Made by a program: the position numbers and the translations under genes
Part shown: positions 14,896 to 21,390 of the stretch, in pieces
How positions within the stretch are numbered: the first letter of the stretch is position 1
Layout of the letters: the number at the start of each line of letters is the position of its first letter
The notes under the pieces: generated by a model
What the model saw: only the letters and a program-made list of their open reading frames with translations
Told to the model about the DNA's origin: nothing
Database searches by the model: none
Origin: CAYRFE01 sp964539615
GTDB lineage: Bacteria > Macinerneyibacteriota > Macinerneyibacteria > Macinerneyibacteriales > CAYRFE01
DNA: 28,592 nucleotides
NCBI GenBank assembly: GCA_964539615.1
Contig: CAZIJP010000018.1
Location: forward strand, 1 to 28,592
Reading direction: 5' to 3'

Positions 14896-16119
14896 TCACC
14901 TCAATGTGAATTTATGATATTTCTTTTTTCCTAACCGTAAGATCAGCGCACCGTCCGGAAAGTCTTTTTCAGCCACCGTAAATTTAAAATCTGTGATAAC
15001 AACATCATTGACCGTTACGCCGCCTTGAAGCAACAGACGCTTTGCTTCTCCACGAGACGGGGAAAGCCCTGCATTCACGATCAATGAAATAATATCAATA
15101 TCGGTATTCATCTCTTCACGAGAGACCACTGTTTCAGGAATACCTTCCAACGAGGCCTTTGCTCCGGAAAACATTGCACGGGCAGCATCAAGCGCTTTCT
15201 GCGCTTCTTCCACTCCATGGGTGAGTTTCGTCGCTTCAAATGCCAATATTTCCTTCGCTTTATTGATGTCCCCGTCTTTCCATTTTTCCATTTCACGTAT
15301 CTCTTCGATCGGCAGCAAAGTAAAATACTTCAGCAATTTTACTACATCACGATCGTCGCTATTGCGCCAGAATTGGAAATAATCAAACGGCGATAATTTT
15401 GTTTTATCAAGCCACACCGCACCGCTTTCGGTCTTACCCATTTTCTTTCCTTCGGAATTTGTAAGAAGCGGATAGGTCATAGCATGTACTTCAACCGCAT
15501 CAAGTCTGCGAATAAGGTCCTCTCCTGCGAGAATATTGCCCCATTGGTCATTACCGCCCATCTGAAGTACGCAATTTTTTGTACGAAACAATGTCAGAAA
15601 ATCATAGGCCTGCATGATCTGATAATTAAATTCAATAAATGACAATCCGGTCTCCATACGCATTTTATAGGCCTCTGCCGCGAGCATACGGTTCACGCTG
15701 AAATGACGTCCGATATCCCGAAGAAAATCTACATAATTTAAATTCATTAGCCAATCGGCATTGTCCATAAGCAACGTTTTCCCGCCGTCTATATCAAGAT
15801 ACCGTTTCATTTGGTCAGCAATAGATCTCTTGTTTTCAGCGATCTGTTCTTTGGTCAACATCTTCCGCATCTCGGTCTTACCGCTCGGATCGCCTACCAT
15901 TGCCGTGCCCCCTCCAAGAAGCGCTATCGGCGTATGTCCTGCACGCTCAATATGCATCAATGCCATGATCGGGAAGAGATGACCGACGTGGAGAGAATCG
16001 CCTGTCGGATCAAAGCCGGTATAACACACGATAGGCTTTTCAAAAAGCTCAACCACCTTTTTTTCATCGGTACACTGTTCTATAAATCCTCGTTCTTTTA
16101 ATGTTGTGAAAACATTCAT
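14896..16119 (-). CDS. tyrS: Tyrosyl-tRNA synthetase
   Basis: The 407-residue product is a class I aminoacyl-tRNA synthetase that charges tRNA-Tyr. Motifs are complete: YTGFDPT (33-39) for tyrosine and ATP binding, HVGH (44-47) as the HIGH motif, GGNDQWGN (188-195), and KMGKT (226-230) in place of KMSKS. Residues about 340-407 form the S4 RNA-binding domain (SPSRGEAKRLLLQGGVTVN). GGAGG lies seven bases before the ATG. The nearest promoter is about 240 bases upstream, so the mRNA has a long leader that contains a small ORF. A terminator follows the stop directly. Confidence 0.97.
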   Translation of the reverse strand: MNVFTTLKERGFIEQCTDEKKVVELFEKPIVCYTGFDPTGDSLHVGHLFPIMALMHIERAGHTPIALLGGGTAMVGDPSGKTEMRKMLTKEQIAENKRSIADQMKRYLDIDGGKTLLMDNADWLMNLNYVDFLRDIGRHFSVNRMLAAEAYKMRMETGLSFIEFNYQIMQAYDFLTLFRTKNCVLQMGGNDQWGNILAGEDLIRRLDAVEVHAMTYPLLTNSEGKKMGKTESGAVWLDKTKLSPFDYFQFWRNSDDRDVVKLLKYFTLLPIEEIREMEKWKDGDINKAKEILAFEATKLTHGVEEAQKALDAARAMFSGAKASLEGIPETVVSREEMNTDIDIISLIVNAGLSPSRGEAKRLLLQGGVTVNDVVITDFKFTVAEKDFPDGALILRLGKKKYHKFTLR

Positions 16120-16178
16120 AAAAATACCTCCGTATATATTATTCTCATAGTACTGATAACAATTGATTTTTATAAGAA

Positions 16179-16343
16179 TCAGTATCGATAATGTCCGATA
16201 AATTGTTTTTCACGGCAGCATATTGGCAGTGTACCAAGCAGGTTATTATGAATTGACGCATTGATAGGAAAGCTGAATGAATCTTGTTTTGGTTTTAATA
16301 ATGATGGAACATTCACCGACATATGCATATTCTCCCTGCTCAT
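16179..16343 (-). CDS. Possible tyrS leader ORF ending His-Tyr-Arg-Tyr
   Basis: This 54-codon ORF lies between the promoter at 16360-16388 and tyrS. A second ATG (16322) gives 47 codons and is better placed behind a GGGAG. I recognise no family. Its only tyrosine codons are TAT and TAC within the last three sense codons, directly before the TGA. The last Tyr codon and the stop lie in one arm of a 7-bp hairpin (16151-16157 with 16178-16184). That fits a ribosome-sensing leader but could be chance. No codon-usage or homology support is available here. Confidence 0.35.
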   Translation of the reverse strand: MSRENMHMSVNVPSLLKPKQDSFSFPINASIHNNLLGTLPICCREKQFIGHYRY

Positions 16344-16359
16344 TTGTTTTCATTGGAGG

Positions 16360-16388
16360 AATATAGCACAATAATAACTGCTTGTAAA
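16360..16388 (-). promoter_or_regulatory. sigma70-type promoter of the tyrS leader transcript
   Basis: On the minus strand, TTTACA (16383-16388), a 17-base spacer and TATATT (16360-16365). It predicts a tyrS leader of about 235 bases. It starts just past the stop of the methyltransferase gene. Confidence 0.65.
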
Positions 16389-16405
16389 TACTGTCAAATA
16401 TGAAA

Positions 16406-17137
16406 TCAAATATCAGATAATCCCTTTGTTCCGCTAATTAGAGAATAACGGGAGATACAGTTGATCGGACCTTTTTCAAGATCATCATTTATACATTGTA
16501 AACCATGCTGATATGCTTCATCATCGATCAGCAATAATGAAGAGAATGATTTCTTTCTAAATGGGGTATCAGTTGTTAAAACATATGGTGTTTCCGTCAT
16601 GATTTCTTCAATAGAAGCAAATCCGGCCTTCTCCATACAAGTTTTTAATGCATCGATCGAATGATATCGCTTTAATTCAGCTGCTACGGTCTCGGGGAAA
16701 TAATGTGAAAGCGGCATACGATTTCGGATGATCCATTCTGAGTCAGTGGCCGTTATCAGTATACCGCCCTTTTTCAGAACCCTATAAGCTTCCTGAAAGT
16801 ATAAACCAACATCTTTTATATGATGAACCACATCTACGGAATACACAAGATCAAAATGATCATTCGAAAATGACAAATATTCTGCTGCTTCCTGTGAAAA
16901 ATGAATATCTTGTTTATCGCTAACATGAAACAACATGCCTTCAGACGGATCGACACCGTAACAGTCACTTCCTGTAAAATCTCGTATTTTGCGGATATAA
17001 TTTCCGGTTCCGCATCCGATCTCTAATACTTTAAATCCTGTTTTGCATACCTCAATAATTTTCTTAAGAACACTTGGATCAGCGCCTCTGTTTTGTGCAT
17101 AATCCCTCGCTAAAAGATCGTAATCAATGGTCGTCAT
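16406..17137 (-). CDS. Class I SAM-dependent methyltransferase
   Basis: The 243-residue product has a Rossmann-type methyltransferase fold. Motif I is VLEIGCGTGNY (about 37-47), the acidic ribose-contacting residue falls in YGVDPS near 60, and the motif IV/post-I region is DLVYSVDVVHHI, as in Methyltransf_11 proteins such as UbiE/BioC relatives. YRVLKKGGILI is motif VI. The substrate cannot be told from sequence. Its ATG overlaps the stop of the PPK2 gene by ATGA (17134-17137), so the two are cotranslated, although no known pathway joins them. Confidence 0.88.
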   Translation of the reverse strand: MTTIDYDLLARDYAQNRGADPSVLKKIIEVCKTGFKVLEIGCGTGNYIRKIRDFTGSDCYGVDPSEGMLFHVSDKQDIHFSQEAAEYLSFSNDHFDLVYSVDVVHHIKDVGLYFQEAYRVLKKGGILITATDSEWIIRNRMPLSHYFPETVAAELKRYHSIDALKTCMEKAGFASIEEIMTETPYVLTTDTPFRKKSFSSLLLIDDEAYQHGLQCINDDLEKGPINCISRYSLISGTKGLSDI

Positions 17138-17952
17138 TCTACTACAACGGTTGACGGGTCAAAGTCAGGCTTCGGAAATTTCATTTTTAAATTCTCAAGC
17201 GTTTCAATGATGATCTCGGAAACGGCAATATTACGGAACCACTTTTTGTTTGCCGGAATTATGTACCATGGTGCATATTTGGTTGAACATTTTTCAATTG
17301 CCACTTCATATGCTTTTTGATAGTCATCCCAAAGTTCACGTTCTTTCAGATCTTCAGGATTCATTTTCCAATTCTTTGTGGGATCGTTCAACCGTTCCTG
17401 CAGACGCTCCTTTTGTTCATCCTTACTGATATGCAGAAAGAATTTTAATATGGTCACATTATTTTTTGATAGCATTTTTTCAAAATCATTGATCTGTTCA
17501 TAACGAGTCGACCAAACCGTTTTTGGCACGAGGTCATGAACTCGTACGATAAGCACATCTTCATAATGCGAACGGTTGAATATACCGATCTCTCCGCGTG
17601 GCGGGACAGCATTATGTATCCTCCATAAAAAGTCATGGTCCAATTCTTCAGATGTAGGCGCTTTGAACGATGTTACCGAACATACTTGCGGGTTCACCCC
17701 ATACATTACGTGTCTGATCGTACCATCTTTGCCGGAAGCATCCATCCCTTGCAATATTATCAACAGAGAATGTTTGTTCTCAGCATACAGTGTATATTGT
17801 AATTCTCCGAGACGTTTCCTGTTTTTTTCTAATATCTCTACGGCTTTTTCTTTATCTTTATACTGTGCCGTAAAATCAGCATCCCATTTGGCAATATTAA
17901 ACGATTTTCCCGGTTCAACCAAAAGAACCTCACTCATTTTTTCTTTTGCCAT
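17134..17952 (-). CDS. Polyphosphate kinase 2 family phosphotransferase
   Basis: The 272-residue product has one PPK2 domain. The Walker A-like loop is GMDASGKDG (69-77), followed by the lid/Walker B-like FNRSHYEDVL (125-134) and the usual KNWKMNPEDL and YAPWYIIPANKKWFRN segments. PPK2 enzymes transfer phosphate between inorganic polyphosphate and nucleoside mono- or diphosphates. The length and motifs resemble single-domain class I/III enzymes, which phosphorylate NDPs or both NMPs and NDPs; the class is not certain. AAGGAGG precedes the ATG. A gap of 123 bases separates it from the small Cys-rich gene upstream. Confidence 0.93.
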   Translation of the reverse strand: MAKEKMSEVLLVEPGKSFNIAKWDADFTAQYKDKEKAVEILEKNRKRLGELQYTLYAENKHSLLIILQGMDASGKDGTIRHVMYGVNPQVCSVTSFKAPTSEELDHDFLWRIHNAVPPRGEIGIFNRSHYEDVLIVRVHDLVPKTVWSTRYEQINDFEKMLSKNNVTILKFFLHISKDEQKERLQERLNDPTKNWKMNPEDLKERELWDDYQKAYEVAIEKCSTKYAPWYIIPANKKWFRNIAVSEIIIETLENLKMKFPKPDFDPSTVVVE

Positions 17953-18075
17953 ATATCCTCCTTATTAAAAATCGATAGTGACAAACACCGCTAAACATTC
18001 ATCACTAATCAGTATACACAACTTTAAAATTTTTTCCATACCGTTTTTTATTTCAGATTTTGAGAATGATATATT

Positions 18076-18264
18076 TCATGATGACTTACTGTTAGCATCA
18101 TCTTCGGATTCTGACTTCTTGCTATCTTTTCTTTGGTCTTCGTGAAACAGAGAAATATCCTTTGAATAATCCGGACAATGCAATGCATTCTCCATAAAAA
18201 ACTTTTTTTGACAAAATTCTCTCCATGCGCAAATAGCGCATAATGAACGTGTATCTTCACTCAT
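18076..18264 (-). CDS. Four-cysteine miniprotein coupled to the CNBD-flavin reductase gene
   Basis: This 62-residue protein has cysteines at 9, 12, 18 and 30 (C-x2-C-x5-C-x11-C) within LCAICAWREFCQKKF and HCPDYSKDISL. A charged, disordered Ser/Glu/Lys tail follows. The spacing could hold a metal ion or iron-sulfur cluster. The ATG overlaps the stop of the flavin reductase gene by ATGA (18261-18264), strong support for the frame against a competing 70-codon ORF at 18048-18260. Function is unknown; a redox partner or accessory of the flavoprotein is inference from coupling. Confidence 0.65.
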   Translation of the reverse strand: MSEDTRSLCAICAWREFCQKKFFMENALHCPDYSKDISLFHEDQRKDSKKSESEDDANSKSS

Positions 18265-19256
18265 GACTGGGTCCGTATCTCCCTAAGTATTTCTCCGAAA
18301 AACAGCGTATGGTAATCGGCGTTTTTATAGAACACAGACCGCACATCTGCGGGCATATGTGTCTTATGTAAATACTCCTCGCTTATGATCCTACATTCGA
18401 ACACAATATCAGCGTCAGTGATATACGGCATCCCATCAGAGGTCATCGTGTAAGGAATATTCTTTATTTCTACTTTATTTTCTTTATAAAAACTTACGGA
18501 ACCGCAATAGTTGAGCAATGCTTTATGATTATCATCAAAAAATACCGACACCGTAAATAAACCGGATGATATTACATTCGCATACGTGTATCTGCTTGGG
18601 CGAATAAATGCTCCAAACACCGGCTTGTTCCACAACACTCCCAAAAGTCCCCAACCGATCGTCATAAAATCAGGTTGCCGTTGTGCATTGGTTGAACCAA
18701 TGACCGCTTTACCTGCTTTCAAAGCATCCAAAACCTTATCGGCAGAATAAAATTGTGACCCTTCTGCTTCTTTTTTCTTGGTCATCTCATACATCAGCTC
18801 ATCCATGCGACGTAATCTTCGGGATAGCATTTTACTGATATTTTGCATCAGTATGACTATGATCTCTTTGTTTTCCATAAACAACGGATTCAATTTTTCA
18901 AAATCGATCTCTATCAATTCAGCTTCTTCTTTTGCAATGACCGATGCTGAGCGAGGTTCCAGATCGATAACAGACATTTCTCCGAAGAACGTCCCTTTAT
19001 ACAGTGTGATCAGCTTATCATCACCTTCGAGTTCGATCAGCTTCACGCCTTCTTCGATATCGCCTTTATAAATTGATACAGATCCGTTCAGTATCACATA
19101 CATGATACGTGAAAGATCTCCTTCTTTTATAATGACATCACCTTTTTGATACTTTTTGATCTCGCAATAATGGACAATATCGGCAATGTCCTGATGGGTC
19201 ATACCAATGAAAAAAGGCTTTGAAGCCAGCAATTGAATTATCTCATTGTCTTTCAT
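18261..19256 (-). CDS. Cyclic-nucleotide-binding domain fused to a flavin reductase-like domain
   Basis: The product has 331 residues in two parts. Residues 1-125 are a CRP-type cNMP-binding beta-roll with the phosphate cassette FGEMSVIDLEPRSASV (91-106), including the Glu and Arg expected for ligand contact. A helical linker (125-165) with a basic RRLRRMDE stretch follows. Residues about 172-330 are a flavin reductase-like, FMN-binding split barrel (TIGWGLLGVLWNKPVFGAFIRPSRYTYANV, GLFTVSVF). This would be an FMN-binding oxidoreductase under nucleotide control. A helix-turn-helix is absent, so it is not a CRP transcription factor. The ribosome site is modest (AAAGGCGG). The upstream gap contains a terminator and no clear promoter, so expression may come by read-through. 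Confidence 0.85.
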   Translation of the reverse strand: MKDNEIIQLLASKPFFIGMTHQDIADIVHYCEIKKYQKGDVIIKEGDLSRIMYVILNGSVSIYKGDIEEGVKLIELEGDDKLITLYKGTFFGEMSVIDLEPRSASVIAKEEAELIEIDFEKLNPLFMENKEIIVILMQNISKMLSRRLRRMDELMYEMTKKKEAEGSQFYSADKVLDALKAGKAVIGSTNAQRQPDFMTIGWGLLGVLWNKPVFGAFIRPSRYTYANVISSGLFTVSVFFDDNHKALLNYCGSVSFYKENKVEIKNIPYTMTSDGMPYITDADIVFECRIISEEYLHKTHMPADVRSVFYKNADYHTLFFGEILREIRTQS

Positions 19257-19277
19257 AAACCGCCTTTATTAATGAAG

Positions 19278-19303
19278 AAAAGCGGGGTTTTCACCCCGCT
19301 TTT
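19278..19303 (-). terminator. Strong hairpin terminator after the TPR-SLH gene
   Basis: A 10-bp stem AAAAGCGGGG/CCCCGCTTTT with a 6-base loop lies just past the stop at 19311. It is symmetric, with T residues on either strand. Confidence 0.85.
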
Positions 19304-19310
19304 CTACGGC

Positions 19311-20408
19311 TTATCTGTTTTCGAGAACTGTTTTTAGTTTCTTGATCGCAAGAACTGCATAACGCCCGGGCACTTTGTCGCTGACTCCGAATTCACCGCT
19401 TATGTTTGCATCAAGGATATTACGGCTTGTGCAGATCATGATATCGTTGAATGCGAAGTGAGAACCCGGCACATCTTTGAACGGTGACGGGCTACCTACG
19501 AATTTGGTAGCGAGATCTTTTTCTTTAGAAAGTTTCATGATTATGCCGGCGATATAGCGGGCATACTCAGTTTTGGTGATCTCACGTTTCGGTTCAAAAT
19601 TGCCGGTTGGGAATACTTCCATGATCCCGTAAGCAACTGAACGTTCTACAAAAGAACGTGCCCAGAAGTCAGCTGGAATGTCAGGGATAACAACGGCTTT
19701 TTTGTCGCTTGCAGGGTCACCATATGCAACAAACCCGAATTTCGGGTCTTCTTTAAAGAATTTTTCTATATTCAATTCATCAATAAAGAGGGCTGCGATG
19801 TCCGCACGGGTTACAACACCGGAAAGAGCGATACGGCGAGCGGTCTTACCCATACCCGGGATGGCCATCTCGATCTCGCTGAGTTCGGTCATCATAGCCA
19901 TTGTAGTTTCATCGTTGGCTTTGATACCTAAAGCTTTTTGATACCATTTGCGTGCATCTTCAAATTCGCCCATACGGAAATTGGCATATCCTGCCATACG
20001 TGCATTTTCAGGAGATGCAGTGAGCTCAAAAGATTTTTCAAAGTTATTGAGCGCTTTTTTATATTCACCCATGGCGAGGTAAACCTTACCGCGAACGAGA
20101 TATCCGCGATAATATTTCCCGTCTTTGCTGATAGCTTCGTCTGCATTTTCAAGAGCTGCAGGAAGTTTTTTTTCACCGAGATAGCATTCTGCATAACCTT
20201 CATACGCAGGTGCATATTTCGGATTCATTGTAGCTGCAAGTTTGAATTCGTTGAATGCTTTTTCCCATTCTTTTTCCGCTATGAACTTCATACCCTGTTT
20301 ATAATGGGTCTCAGGAGTATCCATTAAGCCTTGTTCTTTTCTCGGTTCCGGACCGCATCCGAAAAGAACAGCGGTCAAAACGGCTGCAATGATTAATAGT
20401 TTTTTCAT
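19311..20408 (-). CDS. TPR lipoprotein with C-terminal SLH-like domains
   Basis: This 365-residue lipoprotein has a signal with LFGC (Cys18). Residues about 33-180 contain four tetratricopeptide repeats, for example HYKQGMKFIAEKEWEKAFNEF and KVYLAMGEYKKALNNFEKSF. Residues about 190-360 carry SLH-like repeats; the clearest is IPADFWARSFVERSVAYGIMEVFP...TKTEYARYI near 240-290, and a second is FKDVPGSHFAFNDIMICTSRNIL near 312-334. SLH domains usually bind cell-wall polymers, so the protein may link the envelope to peptidoglycan. It lies 14 bases after the LPP20-like gene and is probably cotranscribed with it. A strong terminator follows. Confidence 0.85.
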   Translation of the reverse strand: MKKLLIIAAVLTAVLFGCGPEPRKEQGLMDTPETHYKQGMKFIAEKEWEKAFNEFKLAATMNPKYAPAYEGYAECYLGEKKLPAALENADEAISKDGKYYRGYLVRGKVYLAMGEYKKALNNFEKSFELTASPENARMAGYANFRMGEFEDARKWYQKALGIKANDETTMAMMTELSEIEMAIPGMGKTARRIALSGVVTRADIAALFIDELNIEKFFKEDPKFGFVAYGDPASDKKAVVIPDIPADFWARSFVERSVAYGIMEVFPTGNFEPKREITKTEYARYIAGIIMKLSKEKDLATKFVGSPSPFKDVPGSHFAFNDIMICTSRNILDANISGEFGVSDKVPGRYAVLAIKKLKTVLENR

Positions 20409-20422
20409 AATAATTTCTCCAT

Positions 20423-21247
20423 TTATTTAATTACAAACATGACTTTACATTTTTTAACGGCTTCGAGCAATTTCACATTATTGGTAACTTTTACCGCATC
20501 TGCGCCGTTAATATAAATATCCATGCTGTTTGAAGCCGTCTTGGAAGCAACAATAACGAGCGGATTGCCAACAACGCGTTCGTCTCTTTTTGCATTTTCC
20601 ACATCTTTGCTGTAGCCGACAACACCCATTTTTACGGCATAGTCTGCATCAACATAGCTCGCGTCATAGATCGGTGTATTATCATCGTTGAATACTTTCG
20701 GAGCCATACACGGCAGAACGGTAAAATTACGTGCATCAATGATAAGGCCGGTATATTCGATGGCTTTTTCGGTATCGGAAACGGATCCTGACACTACAGG
20801 TATCTCTTTCTGCTGCCCGTAGAGCGGAAGCAGAGTTTTTGCAAGTTCGCCGGTTACAACCATTTTGATCGTTACTTCGATCGTGCCGTCAGACATGTAT
20901 TTTACTTTGTCTTCTTTAAAGTTTTTAATAAGTCCTTCAACTTTAGAACGAATGACATCGTCTTTCAACATGAAATTTTCAACTGTCGTTTCAGAGGTTA
21001 TATTTACTCCCTGAACGATCTCCAACAGGTTGCGATAAGCGTCCTGCATTGCAGCGCGTTTGGTTATCGGGCGTTGAGTACCTTGCGGCATATTGGGATT
21101 GGGCGCACCAATACCGGTGGCGTAAATGACCAGATGTGACCAATCAATGCTACCTTTATCCAACTCTTGTACCATCTCGCCGTCAGCAGATACTGTCCCC
21201 CATGCTACGGCAAGCACAAGAGCCAGAAACGTGAACATCTTTTTCAT
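20423..21247 (-). CDS. LPP20/FlgP-family envelope protein
   Basis: The 274-residue product has a signal peptide (cleavage near VSA/DG, no lipobox Cys). Residues about 42-135 match the LPP20/FlgP domain: VIYATGIGAPN, then RAAMQDAYRNLLEIVQGV and the GLIKNFKEDKVKYMSDGTIEVTIKM segment. The C-terminal half (150-274) is a beta-rich extension with GLIIDARN and the repeated VKMGVVGY type of strand. Members include outer-membrane and flagellar-motor-associated proteins, but no flagellar gene is present here. AAGGAGG precedes the ATG, and a promoter lies at 21284-21311. It is the first gene of a pair with the TPR-SLH lipoprotein. Confidence 0.8.
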   Translation of the reverse strand: MKKMFTFLALVLAVAWGTVSADGEMVQELDKGSIDWSHLVIYATGIGAPNPNMPQGTQRPITKRAAMQDAYRNLLEIVQGVNITSETTVENFMLKDDVIRSKVEGLIKNFKEDKVKYMSDGTIEVTIKMVVTGELAKTLLPLYGQQKEIPVVSGSVSDTEKAIEYTGLIIDARNFTVLPCMAPKVFNDDNTPIYDASYVDADYAVKMGVVGYSKDVENAKRDERVVGNPLVIVASKTASNSMDIYINGADAVKVTNNVKLLEAVKKCKVMFVIK

Positions 21248-21283
21248 GATCAGTACCTCCTTATTGTTTAGTTACTTACCTCT

Positions 21284-21311
21284 AGTATAGCAGTGTTTAT
21301 TTAATTTTCAA
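21284..21311 (-). promoter_or_regulatory. Promoter of the LPP20/TPR-SLH operon
   Basis: On the minus strand, TTGAAA (21306-21311), a 16-base spacer and TATACT (21284-21289). TGC directly before the -10 makes it TGn-extended. Confidence 0.65.
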
Positions 21312-21390
21312 GGTTTTTTGGAATGCAAATTTTTAATTTAATTCCTGAATATTTTAGCAAAAACAACACCTCTTTCCATTGTAACTATGA

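Noticed and set aside
16120..16405. T-box riboswitch upstream of tyrS
   Set aside because: No AGGGTGG-type T-box sequence and no terminator/antiterminator with a T-tract is visible.
18048..18260. 70-codon minus-strand ORF
   Set aside because: It is an alternative frame across the 4-Cys miniprotein, which has the ATGA coupling and an ordered Cys pattern.
19938..20327. 129-codon plus-strand ORF and similar antisense ORFs at 4375-4983, 15811-16101 and 21406-22245
   Set aside because: All are shadows of well-supported genes on the opposite strand and lack ribosome sites or family motifs.
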